Below are positions 54,311 to 63,419 of a stretch of 64,000 nt of DNA, one piece after another. A program made the translations under genes and the position numbers. Origin of the DNA: SXZD01 sp034680345 (GTDB taxonomy: Bacteria; Pseudomonadota; Gammaproteobacteria; Burkholderiales; Burkholderiaceae_B); contig JAXISZ010000004.1 in NCBI GenBank assembly GCA_034680345.1, positions 51,457 through 115,456 on the forward strand, read 5' to 3'. Below the pieces are notes generated by a model. The model did no database searches, was not told where the DNA came from, and was given only the letters and a program-made list of their open reading frames with translations. Position 1 is the first letter of the stretch. Every line of letters begins with the position of its first letter.

Positions 54311-55337
54311 GTTATCAAGCTTACGCTCTGTTGTTTGTAAAAATATTTTAACATCAAGTTTTAACGAGCTAAATGTTGTATCTAGGCACACTGGTCAGTC
54401 TTTTTTTTTAGAGTGGGCTTCGGTATCTACGTCAAAAATTGTTATTTCTGACCTATATTATTGTATTTCCTCTGAGCAATGGACTTTATATTTAGGGCGT
54501 TTAGATTTTTTGTCAGAGCTTTGGTTTGGTTCCAGTCTTTCCAACGCTGACATATCAACAGAATCTTGGATTTTGGACTTGGCGGGTTTGCAATTGCGTA
54601 AGGATTTTTCATTTCACTCACCTATTTCAATCAGTAGATTGAATTCATTTACACAAGAGGACTTTAATTATTTAATTCAAGAAGACAAATCAGCCTTGCT
54701 TGCTGGGTATTTGTACGTTTCTTGTTCTGAGAGTGAATTAAACAAGAGTTTAGCAGATCATGAAGAAGTTGATGTTTTGCAAACCTTGATTCATTTTCAT
54801 GGTCATTTTGCTTTAGATGAGCTTACTGCTTTATTTGCAGGTATTGCAGTGCCAAAAAAGAACAATAAAAAAGCATTTCCAAGTTTTGGTGGTTTAGACG
54901 TTCGTGTGCCATTACACATTGGTTTTGTACCAGCGTTACCATTTGATCGCGGAGATATACTTTTAATTAGTCATTCAAAAATAACAAATGCTGGTATTTT
55001 GCATCTTCAAATGCAATCAGCCAAGTTATTGGTTTGTTTTAATGCACAACATCCATCTAATGGGGAAATAATTTTGGAACAGGGTTCAAATGAGTTATTA
55101 AGTGAACAGTCTCAATGGTGGGATGTTCCTCAGCAATTGACTGTAAGGGCTGGTTGTTTAAGTTTAACAGTGCAACAAATTTTAAGTTTGCAAACCGGAG
55201 AGGTTTTACAGATTCCTCAAACAAAATTTCCAAAGGTATCTATTTTTAATGGCGACAAGGAAATTGCAACGGGTGAATTGGTTGACTGCGACGGGCAGCT
55301 CGCTGTACAAATATTAGGTGTAACTCACCGTTTTTAG
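54297..55337 (+). CDS. sctQ: T3SS cytoplasmic ring (C-ring/sorting platform) protein SctQ
   Basis: A 346-residue protein with two SpoA-like domains near the C-terminus (about 200-270 and 278-340, ending in EIATGELVDCDGQLAVQILGVTHRF). It forms the pods of the sorting platform with SctK and SctL. It is a single full-length gene, not the split form of Pseudomonas syringae. A GTG lies directly before the ATG at 54297, so the start is uncertain by one codon. An internal start producing the C-terminal fragment is known in the family but was not resolved here. Confidence 0.85.
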   Translation: MKSIELSSLRSVVCKNILTSSFNELNVVSRHTGQSFFLEWASVSTSKIVISDLYYCISSEQWTLYLGRLDFLSELWFGSSLSNADISTESWILDLAGLQLRKDFSFHSPISISRLNSFTQEDFNYLIQEDKSALLAGYLYVSCSESELNKSLADHEEVDVLQTLIHFHGHFALDELTALFAGIAVPKKNNKKAFPSFGGLDVRVPLHIGFVPALPFDRGDILLISHSKITNAGILHLQMQSAKLLVCFNAQHPSNGEIILEQGSNELLSEQSQWWDVPQQLTVRAGCLSLTVQQILSLQTGEVLQIPQTKFPKVSIFNGDKEIATGELVDCDGQLAVQILGVTHRF

Positions 55338-55347
55338 GGTGTTGAGA

Positions 55348-55998
55348 ATGAAGAGTTTTGATCCAGTCTCACTGTCTATACTATTGGCAATATTGTCAAT
55401 GGTTCCTTTGTTGATTGTTTCGTGTACAGCGTTTTTGAAAATATCAACGGTTCTTTTGTTTTTACGTAACGTACTTGGGGTTCAACAAATACCACCAAAC
55501 TTGGCTGTTTATGGCGTGTCTTTGGTGATTTCTATTTTTGTTATGGCGCCAACCATTAGAGAAATTAATGCAAGTTTTGATTGGTCGATGAATCAAAATG
55601 CATCGGCAGGGGAGTTACTTAATCAGGTGGGAAGGGCAGCTGAGCCCATTCGTAAGTACATGGACCGATTTTCCACAAAAGCTCAAAAAGAGGCATTTTA
55701 TCAAGCTGCTATTAGGGCTGCGGGCACTCAATACGCAAGTACAATTTCACGCAATGATTTTTTAGTATTGATGCCAGCTTTTATTACCTCTGAGTTAACC
55801 TCCGCCTTTGAAATTGGATTTTTACTTGCTTTGCCTTTTGTTATTATTGACCTCGTGGTTTCAAATATTTTATTGGCGTTGGGCATGATGATGGTTTCTC
55901 CCAATACAATAGCGTTGCCCCTGAAGTTGCTTTTGTTTATATCGGTTGATGGTTGGAGTCGTTTGTTACATGGTTTGGTTTTAGGTTATACAACATGA
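55348..55998 (+). CDS. sctR: T3SS export-apparatus protein SctR
   Basis: A FliP-family core component of 216 residues with four hydrophobic segments and the motifs SCTAFLKISTVLLFLRNVLGVQQIPPN and LPFVIIDLVVSNILLALGMMM. It nucleates the export apparatus with SctS and SctT. AGGG at 55336-55339 supports ATG 55348. It overlaps sctS by four bases. Confidence 0.95.
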   Translation: MKSFDPVSLSILLAILSMVPLLIVSCTAFLKISTVLLFLRNVLGVQQIPPNLAVYGVSLVISIFVMAPTIREINASFDWSMNQNASAGELLNQVGRAAEPIRKYMDRFSTKAQKEAFYQAAIRAAGTQYASTISRNDFLVLMPAFITSELTSAFEIGFLLALPFVIIDLVVSNILLALGMMMVSPNTIALPLKLLLFISVDGWSRLLHGLVLGYTT

Positions 55999-56261
55999 CA
56001 GACTTTTTGCCTTTTTTTCAAAAAGCTATGCTTTTGGCACTATTGATTTCTTTGCCTTCTATTGTTGTGGCCACTTTAATAGGAACTTTTGTGGCAATTG
56101 TTCAGTCTGTGATGCAGTTACAAGAACAAACCTTGTCTTTTTTATTTAAACTCATTTTAGTTGTTTTGGTACTTGTTCTTTCAGCCAATTGGATGGGGCG
56201 AGAAATGTTCAGATATACCGTTGCAGTATTTGATCGAATAAGTGTTTCAGGTCGTCAATGA
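55995..56261 (+). CDS. sctS: T3SS export-apparatus protein SctS
   Basis: The 88-residue FliQ-family protein has two membrane hairpin segments and LISLPSIVVATLIGTFVAIVQS, then MQLQEQTLSFLFKLI, both highly conserved. The frame opens inside sctR, but ATG 55995 overlaps the sctR stop (ATGA) and gives the standard length. Confidence 0.95.
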   Translation: MTDFLPFFQKAMLLALLISLPSIVVATLIGTFVAIVQSVMQLQEQTLSFLFKLILVVLVLVLSANWMGREMFRYTVAVFDRISVSGRQ

Positions 56262-57073
56262 ATCCATTGTTAGCAATTAAAAGCGACTTTCATGTATTAG
56301 AAAATTTTTTTCATATTTTGTTGATTTGTGCCCCTCGCTGTATTTTAGCTTTTTCATTTATTCCGGTTTTTTCTACTCGGATTATTTCTGGTTTTATACG
56401 GAATGTTTTAGTATTTGCTTTCATTTTAATTCCGGCGGTAGTTAATTATGAGCAAATCCTTGCTTTAAAGTCACAGACAGAGTTGTTGGCTTTGGTCATA
56501 TTTAAAGAGTGCGTCATTGGTATTGTTTTAGGTGTTTTACTTGGGCTTCCATTTTGGGTGTTTGAAACATTAGGTAATTTGATAGAAAACTTTAGGGGAA
56601 CAACTTTTGCTTCAATGTACAACCCAATTGTTGGGCAAGAAGATTTGGTGTTGGGACACTTTTTTAGTTTATCCGCAGGGGTTTTTTTGCTATCAATTGG
56701 TTTCATGACATTTTGTACTGAATTGATCACGTCAACTTATTTTTACTTTCCGGTTTGGGAAATTTGGCCTTTAAGTCGACTGGCCAGTATTGAATTGTTT
56801 TTGCCATTATTGGGAAAAACAATTCTTATTGCTCTTTTGCTTGGCGCACCTGTTCTTTTGATGATTTTGGTTATTGATTTTATTTTTGCTTTGCTCAGTG
56901 TTTATGTACCAAGTTTACAAGTTTATAATTTTGTTGGTGGTGTTAAATCATTAATCGGATTGGCGGCTTTGGTTATTTATGCATCATTTATGTTTGATTA
57001 TGCTGCGGGTTGGTTTAAATCAGATTGGTCGCATACTTTACCATTCTTAAAGCAAATTTTTTCTACGCGTTAG
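56258..57073 (+). CDS. sctT: T3SS export-apparatus protein SctT
   Basis: The 271-residue FliR-family protein has six or more membrane segments and the motifs FKECVIGIVLGVLLGLPFWVFETLGNLIENFRG and ALLSVYVPSLQVYNF. It forms the export gate core with SctR and SctS. The ATG overlaps sctS by four bases. sctU starts 13 bases after the stop. Confidence 0.95.
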   Translation: MNPLLAIKSDFHVLENFFHILLICAPRCILAFSFIPVFSTRIISGFIRNVLVFAFILIPAVVNYEQILALKSQTELLALVIFKECVIGIVLGVLLGLPFWVFETLGNLIENFRGTTFASMYNPIVGQEDLVLGHFFSLSAGVFLLSIGFMTFCTELITSTYFYFPVWEIWPLSRLASIELFLPLLGKTILIALLLGAPVLLMILVIDFIFALLSVYVPSLQVYNFVGGVKSLIGLAALVIYASFMFDYAAGWFKSDWSHTLPFLKQIFSTR

Positions 57074-57085
57074 GCGTGTAATATT

Positions 57086-58171
57086 ATGAGCGGCGAAAAA
57101 ACAGAACAGCCCACCCATAAAAAATTAGAGGATGCTAGAAAAAAAGGGCAGGTGGCTTTATCAAAAGATGTGGTCCATGTTGGATCGTTGATTTTTGCTT
57201 TTTCTGTTGTTTTATTTGATACGTTTAACTTAAACGCATCTTTTTCATCTTGGTTCGATGTGATTTTTAATCACATTGCTCAAAAAAACCCTATTTCTTA
57301 TTCTTCTTTAATACTGTCTTTTTTAAAGGACGTATTTTTCTTTAGTTTACCAGTTGTAGGTGCTGCAGTGATTGGAGGCTTGGTTGCCACTTTTTCCCAA
57401 ATTGGTTTCGTTTTAAGTTTTGAAGCAATTAAACCGTCATTTAAGCGATTTGATTTTGTTGAAAATATTAAAAATATGTTCAGTATGAAATCGTTTGTTC
57501 AATTATTTTTGTCAATTCTTAAAATAATTGCTTTGGGTATTGTTTCATTTTTGGTTCTTAGGGCAGAAATTAATAATTTCATTTATTTACCTTCGTTAAC
57601 AATTACTGAATTAGGTTCTTTTTTTGCTTATATTTTAAGATATATTTTTTATACAACCTTTGTTTTGTTTCTTTTGATCGCGATTATCGATTTTGTAGTT
57701 GTCTATCGGCACTACATCAAGGGTCTTAAAATGAGTAAGCAAGAGGTGTTCCAGGAATATAAAGACCAAGAAGGTGATCCGCATATTAAGGGGCATCGTA
57801 AACAGTTAGCGCGTGAATTAATTGAGAAACCTCCTGAAGAATTGCTAGCTTCTAGTAAGGCGGTGGTAACAAATCCAACCCACATAGCAATTTGTATGAC
57901 TTATGACCCTCAAGTTCACGATTTACCGTGGATTCTTGCTATACGAGATGGTTTTGAAGCACAAAAAATTATAGAGTTAGCCAAAAAACAAGGAGTTCCT
58001 GTTATTCGGCACTTACAATTTGCACGTGGCCTTTATCGTAAAGGTTCAGAAAATGCATATGTTCCGAGCGAACATGTAAAAGCCGCAGCAGTGATTTTAA
58101 AATCAGTGATGCAGTGGACTCAATTAGATGAAAAAGAGCGCCTTAAAAAATCTCAGTGGATTTTAGATTAA
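57086..58171 (+). CDS. sctU: T3SS substrate-specificity switch protein SctU
   Basis: An FlhB-family autoprotease of 361 residues: MSGEKTEQPTHKKLEDARKKGQ at the N-terminus, four membrane segments, and the autocleavage site NPTH at residues 263-266. After cleavage it promotes switching from needle to translocator export. It is the last gene of the plus-strand operon, and its 3' end overlaps the convergent sctC by 29 bases. Confidence 0.96.
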   Translation: MSGEKTEQPTHKKLEDARKKGQVALSKDVVHVGSLIFAFSVVLFDTFNLNASFSSWFDVIFNHIAQKNPISYSSLILSFLKDVFFFSLPVVGAAVIGGLVATFSQIGFVLSFEAIKPSFKRFDFVENIKNMFSMKSFVQLFLSILKIIALGIVSFLVLRAEINNFIYLPSLTITELGSFFAYILRYIFYTTFVLFLLIAIIDFVVVYRHYIKGLKMSKQEVFQEYKDQEGDPHIKGHRKQLARELIEKPPEELLASSKAVVTNPTHIAICMTYDPQVHDLPWILAIRDGFEAQKIIELAKKQGVPVIRHLQFARGLYRKGSENAYVPSEHVKAAAVILKSVMQWTQLDEKERLKKSQWILD

Positions 58172-59969
58172 GTTGGTAGCTTGGCTTTAACGGTGAATAA
58201 GACGGTTTTATCTCTGTTTTAATATTTGAATTAATATCTTGATCAAGTTTAAGTTGATGGTCTGTTTTTTGATTGATTTTAAGTGATAAGCGTTTTTCTT
58301 CACTTTTTTCGTCAACATGAATTCTAGGCGTAATTAAAAACAAGCGCTTGCGCTGGCTCATTTCTTTGGTGGTTCCTTGAAATAGGCCACCAATTAAAGG
58401 AATGCTAGATAAAATTGGAATTTTATTAACATTCTCAACATTTCTATCTGTGTTATACCCACCAATAAGCAACGATTGTCCTTCATTAATAACAGCTTGT
58501 GTACTGATATTTGTTTTTTTAACTACTGGAACATCATTGATGCTAATTCGATCTGGTACAGCGCCGTCTTCAATGTCAATTAACAATTGAATTTTCTTTT
58601 GATTGTTTTCTTCAATGATGTGCGGTGTTACTCTTAAGGTAGTCCCAGCTGTTACTGGTACCAGATTAGCGACACGCTCACCCTGAACTTTGGTATAAAA
58701 AGTTTGGGTTAAGTCTAAAAACGCACCGAGATTATCTGTTGTTAAAATACTTGGACTGCCTAAAATTCGAGCTGCACTGGCGTTTTCTAAGGCACGTATT
58801 TTGGCATTGAATCCTTTAATGTTATTAACAACAGCGGCACTGTTGTTACCTAATCCAATACCAATGCCAGATGGTACGCCTGTTGAAGAAATCGTGCTAA
58901 TTTTTGAGCTACCAAAACCAAATTCCGTTGCAAACTCTTCAAGCTTACCTGTTTCAATTTCCAATATTGAAGCCTCAATCTCAACCAATTTGCTTGGTAT
59001 GTCCAGTTCATTGATTAAATTTTGATAAAAAGGCATTTTGTGGGGGTGATCACGAATAATAATTGCATTTAACCTTGGGTCAGACTCAACAGCAGTTAAG
59101 TTGGTTGGGTTAATTTGACCTGAGGAGCCTTTTATTGGGTTTGCTGTTGGTTCTGTTGGCGTAACATTTTGATTATTTTGTGGGAAATCAGAGCCACTAC
59201 CCATTAAGCCAGGTGTAATCGGGTTTTGATTAATTTGTGTGATGCGTTGTCCGGCAGAGCGTTTGGAGGAGTCGTTTAAAATTGATCTTAAAATACTTGC
59301 AACGCCTAGAGTTACAATTTCTTTGTCCCGATATTGAATAACACGATCGTTTACTGTGGCATACTTTAGTTTAAATACCATGGTTTGTGTTTGAAAGCTG
59401 GTATTTAATTGTGCAATTTGTTGGTGAAGTAAATCAACATAGTTTTTTGGACCAGATACAATCACAACGTTATCTTCAGGGATAAGACCCCAGCCAAATT
59501 GTGGGTCTAATAATTTAATTTCAGTAAGTGCTCTACGCAATGATTCACCGCTACCAGGTGATATGCTAATGGCACGAACAACATGGTCTTTGCTGTCAGA
59601 AATGTATAAATCATTACCAAATACAAACCACCTGAATCCTTGATTGTTTGCAAGCGTTTGTATAAAGTCTGATGCGGTTCCGTCGCCAATTTTTCCGCGC
59701 ATGCTTTGGCCTTGCGGAATATAGCCTTTAATATTAAGGCCAAAACTTCTAGCAAAATTACTGAGCACTTGAACAGTTGGCTCACCGTTAGCAAAGTATT
59801 GATAAGGTTTTTGAAGTAAGTCGGTATTTTTTTGAGAATATGGCGGTGGTAAATTCGCTCCACTAAAACTAAAAGCCAATTGAGAAAAGCTCAAGTTCGT
59901 CGTCACTAAAGACATGCAAACAAAATTGGTTAAGAGCGAGAGTTTACGCCGGTTTTTTTTGAAAACCAC
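58143..59969 (-). CDS. sctC: T3SS outer-membrane secretin SctC
   Basis: The 608-residue secretin has a signal peptide (basic start, hydrophobic stretch about residues 12-35), N-terminal ring domains (about 60-190), the N3 domain with a Gly/Ser/Asn-rich loop (about 235-290) and the secretin core (about 330-540; GTTLRVTPHI and LLIGGYNTDRNVENVNKIPILSSIPLIGGLF). A Lys-rich C-terminal tail may bind a pilotin. The start is GTG with AAAGG upstream. It is the last gene of the minus-strand operon and overlaps sctU. No pilotin gene is seen. Confidence 0.95.
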   Translation of the reverse strand: MVFKKNRRKLSLLTNFVCMSLVTTNLSFSQLAFSFSGANLPPPYSQKNTDLLQKPYQYFANGEPTVQVLSNFARSFGLNIKGYIPQGQSMRGKIGDGTASDFIQTLANNQGFRWFVFGNDLYISDSKDHVVRAISISPGSGESLRRALTEIKLLDPQFGWGLIPEDNVVIVSGPKNYVDLLHQQIAQLNTSFQTQTMVFKLKYATVNDRVIQYRDKEIVTLGVASILRSILNDSSKRSAGQRITQINQNPITPGLMGSGSDFPQNNQNVTPTEPTANPIKGSSGQINPTNLTAVESDPRLNAIIIRDHPHKMPFYQNLINELDIPSKLVEIEASILEIETGKLEEFATEFGFGSSKISTISSTGVPSGIGIGLGNNSAAVVNNIKGFNAKIRALENASAARILGSPSILTTDNLGAFLDLTQTFYTKVQGERVANLVPVTAGTTLRVTPHIIEENNQKKIQLLIDIEDGAVPDRISINDVPVVKKTNISTQAVINEGQSLLIGGYNTDRNVENVNKIPILSSIPLIGGLFQGTTKEMSQRKRLFLITPRIHVDEKSEEKRLSLKINQKTDHQLKLDQDINSNIKTEIKPSYSPLKPSYQLNLKSTEIF

Positions 59970-59980
59970 AATTCAAACCT

Positions 59981-60208
59981 TTATTGAGATTTTTGCATGA
60001 TGCCCTTAAGCGCATCACCCAGTTCTTTAATAATTGTGGATTGAATTGTGACATTCAAAGACCAACGGCTAAGGTCCATTTGAACTTGAATAAGGTCTTC
60101 TGTATTATTAAGCCCTGTGGATAAGGAGCGAGATAGTTTTTTCTCGCTTGCATCAACTGATCCGCCAATTGTTCTTTCAATTTCACTATAGCCAAAACCT
60201 GCAGTCAT
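59981..60208 (-). CDS. sctF: T3SS needle protein SctF
   Basis: A 75-residue helical-hairpin protein ending LGDALKGIMQKSQ, with the pattern DLIQVQMDLSRWSLNVTIQSTIIKELGDALKGI typical of needle subunits that polymerise outside the cell. GGGAG precedes the ATG. It lies between sctL and sctC, away from the usual sctE/F/G or sctI neighbourhood of needle genes. The identification rests on size, pattern and context. Confidence 0.82.
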   Translation of the reverse strand: MTAGFGYSEIERTIGGSVDASEKKLSRSLSTGLNNTEDLIQVQMDLSRWSLNVTIQSTIIKELGDALKGIMQKSQ

Positions 60209-60274
60209 TTGATTCTCCCAAGTTTACCTGTTATCTATTTAGCTTTCTTTCTGTTTGTGACATAAAACAGAGCA

Positions 60275-60913
60275 TCAGTTCCCTTTTTCATAACTTAGCA
60301 TGAAAGCTTGCCTTAAAACATCCAGCGATAAGGTGTAGTCAATTACAACAGTTCCCCCCCTCTTTGCTTGAAGTTGGATTCTGTTAGGTGAAATTTTTGT
60401 ATCTTCTACTATTTTAATATTGTTAGCTTGGGGTGAGGTATTACCCAGCTCGTATAAAAATGTTTCAACTAAAGGCACAGCATCGCAATGACATTGTAGT
60501 TCACAATACATATCGCTTAAAATTTTTGGGGTTAATTGATGAAGAATGCTTTTAATTTGGTTTTCTGCGCTGAGTTCGCCTGTTAATTTATGCCAGGCTT
60601 CTTTTAGAATAGAATAACAATGCTCAATAACAAAGTTTTGATATTCTTGTTGGTTTTTATTGATTTTATCAATCATATTGAGTGTTTTTTGCGTAAAAAT
60701 AGCCTCTTCTTCTTTGAGGTAATTTTTAAGGTTTTTTTCAAATTGTGTTTTTTGTTCTTTTTGCCAATCTTCAATTTCTTGTTGTTTTTTTAATTTGTAT
60801 TCTTCTGTACTTTTCCAGATTAAAAGTTCATCATTTTTATAAATCGGTTTTTCTTCAATTTCGATTGGTTTGCTAATTTTTTTCAAAAAAGGGTAGTTTG
60901 ACGAATTATCCAC
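60275..60913 (-). CDS. sctL: T3SS stator protein SctL
   Basis: A 212-residue FliH/YscL-type protein: charged N-terminal half with long coiled coil (about 30-90, KKQQEIEDWQKEQK) and a C-terminal domain ending in a DVLRQAFMLSYEK helix that in relatives binds SctN. It links the ATPase to SctQ. The start is GTG, one base after the sctK stop, with AGAGG upstream. The gene is markedly AT-rich. Confidence 0.82.
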   Translation of the reverse strand: MDNSSNYPFLKKISKPIEIEEKPIYKNDELLIWKSTEEYKLKKQQEIEDWQKEQKTQFEKNLKNYLKEEEAIFTQKTLNMIDKINKNQQEYQNFVIEHCYSILKEAWHKLTGELSAENQIKSILHQLTPKILSDMYCELQCHCDAVPLVETFLYELGNTSPQANNIKIVEDTKISPNRIQLQAKRGGTVVIDYTLSLDVLRQAFMLSYEKGN

Positions 60914-60914
60914 A

Positions 60915-61532
60915 CTAAACCTCTGTTTTATTTAATTTGATTAATAAAGAAATTTCTTTATTTAATTCAGAAGGTAAACAATTATTTTTAATGTTATTGT
61001 AATTGGTTATGTTTGAAAGCGGAGAATGTTGAATGGTGTGTTCAATATTTTCTTGCAACGATTTTTCTGCATGCCACCAAACAGAAGAAAACCAATCTAA
61101 GCCAAGCCAGTATGGTTGTATGCTGAAATGCATTGGGGTTAGGTTGTTGCTGATGTTGAGAGGGTGTTCTTTATTGAATTTTATAATTTTTTTTATGGAT
61201 TCACTTAAATAAATATCAGGTAGTTTTTTCCATTTCGTACTTAAACTAATTGATGTAAGTTGATTGCCTAACCTTCTAAGGCCTAATAAAGTAAATATTT
61301 TATAGAGATCTTGATTAGCCAATATATTTAAATCATTCTCTTTTTTAAAAAGAAAGTCTAAAAAAAAGGGATTTAAATTGTATAAAAAAATAATATGGTT
61401 GATGTTTTCAATGGGTTTTTTTTCTTGAGATTCCCTTGAATATTTGAATTTTTCTAAAAAAAATGTGTTCTTGGTATTTTTTTGTGTATATGTGTTTTTT
61501 TGAAAAAAATTTATTATTTCAAGTGGTTCCAT
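60915..61532 (-). CDS. sctK: T3SS sorting-platform protein SctK (probable)
   Basis: A 205-residue soluble protein between sctJ and sctL, exactly where SctK is encoded in most systems. It has the IIFLYNLNPFFLDFLF and FTLLGLRRLGNQLTSISL stretches expected of the YscK/HrpD-like family. SctK joins the sorting platform to SctD. Asn/Lys/Ile content is very high, so primary sequence is diverged. Spacing is three bases after sctJ. Confidence 0.7.
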   Translation of the reverse strand: MEPLEIINFFQKNTYTQKNTKNTFFLEKFKYSRESQEKKPIENINHIIFLYNLNPFFLDFLFKKENDLNILANQDLYKIFTLLGLRRLGNQLTSISLSTKWKKLPDIYLSESIKKIIKFNKEHPLNISNNLTPMHFSIQPYWLGLDWFSSVWWHAEKSLQENIEHTIQHSPLSNITNYNNIKNNCLPSELNKEISLLIKLNKTEV

Positions 61533-61535
61533 TTT

Positions 61536-62333
61536 TTATTTTTTAATAATTGAAATAATCTTATTTATAATCGTATTCTTACCGCGTTTGTCATTGGACT
61601 TGTTGGTATAAATAATATAAAACAACCCAATCATTAAACAAATTATGCAAGCAATTAATATGCCTAAAAACCATTTAAGCTTTTTTGCAGATGTTTTTTC
61701 AACAAAGAAAATACCAACCTTTTCAAGTTCGAGATTACGCGCTTCTTCTTGTGATGGAATTAAAATGACACTGACTTTTTCTTTGTTTTCATCGTTTAAC
61801 CCAGGAATGCTGTTAGCAACCATTTGCTTTACTTTTGGCGAAACAGCGGTAAGATCAAAAAAAGGGGAATGTTTAATAAAGACTGCAGCACTTGAAGGTT
61901 GAAGCGGGTCCCCTGGTGCTACTCGTTCAGGCAATACAACATGAACACGAGCGCTTAAAACACCATCAATTTGCGATATGGTGCTTTCTAATTCTTGAGA
62001 AAGCGCAAAAATGTATCTTGCCCTTTCCTCTAACGGCGAAGACAGTAAACTGTCTTTCTTAAACACATCGCCCATGCGATCATGTTTTTGTTTGGGTAAG
62101 CCTTTGCTATTTAATACGGATAAAGAATCAGCTACTCGGTCTTCATTAACCAGTATTTGCGCACCTTCTTTTGTTTTTGATTTTTCTGCTGGAATACCTT
62201 TTTCAAGAAGAGCAGCTAAAATTTCGTTAGCTTCAGATTCATTAATCCCTGAAAGTAAGCTAATTTGTCTTGAACAAGCACATAGCATCGTAAGCAAGCA
62301 GATACATGCAAATTGTTTAAGTATTTTTAGCAT
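61536..62333 (-). CDS. sctJ: T3SS inner-membrane ring lipoprotein SctJ
   Basis: The 265-residue lipoprotein has the lipobox LCAC (Cys 20), two ring-building domains (residues 22-75 and 100-200; ELESTISQIDGVLSARVHVVLPER is the signature) and a C-terminal membrane segment (about 220-245) with a basic tail. It stacks with SctD to form the basal ring. Confidence 0.95.
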   Translation of the reverse strand: MLKILKQFACICLLTMLCACSRQISLLSGINESEANEILAALLEKGIPAEKSKTKEGAQILVNEDRVADSLSVLNSKGLPKQKHDRMGDVFKKDSLLSSPLEERARYIFALSQELESTISQIDGVLSARVHVVLPERVAPGDPLQPSSAAVFIKHSPFFDLTAVSPKVKQMVANSIPGLNDENKEKVSVILIPSQEEARNLELEKVGIFFVEKTSAKKLKWFLGILIACIICLMIGLFYIIYTNKSNDKRGKNTIINKIISIIKK

Positions 62334-62337
62334 ATTT

Positions 62338-62721
62338 TTATTGTAAATGGGTTAACTGGTCTAAATTCTTAGTTGCTTTACTCACCATATCTCCAAACAG
62401 TTGTGTTTCTAAACTTAATTGACTCAATTCAAGTTGTATTTTTAGCAATTGGTTGGTATTAATTACGGTAGTGTCTTGATTCGCTAGTTTAGAGATAGAT
62501 TCAAATTTTGTTTTAAGGTTGTCTGATACTGATGATACAGAGTTTGTAATTTTTTCGGAAAAGTTAAACCCCTCTGAAGGGGGGGAGGGGGCATTTATCT
62601 CCGAATTGTACGAATCGCGAAATGCTTGAATATCGCTGGCATGTGCTGTTGATTTTTCAATCACAGTTTGTTGGGTGGATTCGAAAATCGCACCTTGTAG
62701 TGGTATATGAATAACTGACAT
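62338..62721 (-). CDS. sctI: T3SS inner-rod protein SctI
   Basis: A 127-residue protein directly before sctJ. The disordered N-terminal half is followed by a C-terminal helix (about 90-127, TNQLLKIQLELSQLSLETQLFGDMVSKATKNLDQL), the region that anchors the needle in relatives. The stop is four bases before the sctJ ATG. Confidence 0.85.
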   Translation of the reverse strand: MSVIHIPLQGAIFESTQQTVIEKSTAHASDIQAFRDSYNSEINAPSPPSEGFNFSEKITNSVSSVSDNLKTKFESISKLANQDTTVINTNQLLKIQLELSQLSLETQLFGDMVSKATKNLDQLTHLQ

Positions 62722-62763
62722 ATCAACAACCTAGATAATTTATATACTTTGAGCATTTCAAAA

Positions 62764-62791
62764 CCTTTAATAGCCTGAAGGCTATTAAAGG
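62764..62791 (-). terminator. Strong intra-operon hairpin between the filament gene and sctI
   Basis: Perfect 12-bp arms CCTTTAATAGCC and GGCTATTAAAGG enclose a four-base loop. It begins 24 bases past the stop at 62815 and is followed on the minus strand by TTTTG. The short T run suggests partial termination or RNA stabilisation rather than a complete stop. Confidence 0.65.
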
Positions 62792-62814
62792 CGAAGCTGA
62801 CATTACCAATTTGC

Positions 62815-63393
62815 TTATTGTGGGAAGTCTTCGGCAATTTTCTTGAAGAGGGCTTCCAGTTTTTTACCTGCGTCAGAAACAAGGCCGGTTGTAGAGGTAA
62901 ACCGTTGAACAGCCATATTTAACTCAGCTTGTAAAATAGCTTCTTCTTTAAGAGGGATACCGCCATTTAGTTCGGTGATCTCCTGATCAATGTCCGCCAA
63001 GAGTTCTGCTTTTGTCTCTTCATCAATCCGGTCATCAATCTCCATATCTTTTCCTAAAAGATTTTTTATCTGCTCCTTAGCGTCGTCTGTTATTTTGAAT
63101 TTGGTGGGATTTTTAGGATCTTGAATAAAACCAGCTTCAATGCCTTTCTTCATTCTACTTAGATTGGCTTGTTTTTTCATTTCATCAATTTTATCTTTTA
63201 CAGATTTAGCGGCTTCAGAGTTTAACTGAGCAAGAAATAGCAGTAAGTCATTTTCAACAGACATTCCTGAGTTAGACATAGCGTAAAACAAATCAAGTGC
63301 CTCAGCTGCGCCTTTGGCGCTACCTGATGGGTTTGTTGTTTTTACCACTTCGTCGAATGTTTTTCTTGATGCAATACTGGTTACTTCAGCCAT
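62815..63393 (-). CDS. Predicted secreted T3SS filament/tip protein
   Basis: A 192-residue soluble helical protein with no signal peptide. It has an N-terminal amphipathic region (ALDLFYAMSNSGMSVENDLLLFLAQLNSEAAKSVKD, about 30-70), an acidic middle and a C-terminal coiled coil (about 155-190, ILQAELNMAVQRFTSTTGLVSDAGKKLEALF). This two-helix layout and size fit EspA/SseB/Bsp22-like filaments or a needle tip, but no family motif proves it. It precedes sctI, has a strong AAGGAAG site, and is followed by a hairpin, all consistent with high expression. It could instead be a tip protein or an effector. Confidence 0.55.
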   Translation of the reverse strand: MAEVTSIASRKTFDEVVKTTNPSGSAKGAAEALDLFYAMSNSGMSVENDLLLFLAQLNSEAAKSVKDKIDEMKKQANLSRMKKGIEAGFIQDPKNPTKFKITDDAKEQIKNLLGKDMEIDDRIDEETKAELLADIDQEITELNGGIPLKEEAILQAELNMAVQRFTSTTGLVSDAGKKLEALFKKIAEDFPQ

Positions 63394-63419
63394 GGCGATC
63401 TTCCTTTGTTAAAGAGAGT

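Noticed and set aside
58366..58400. GGAACC on the minus strand inside sctC
   Set aside because: No CCAC element follows at 15-17 bases, and it is within coding sequence.
61500..61530. GGAACC at the start of sctK (minus strand)
   Set aside because: These are the codons for Glu-Pro after the ATG, with no downstream CCAC element.
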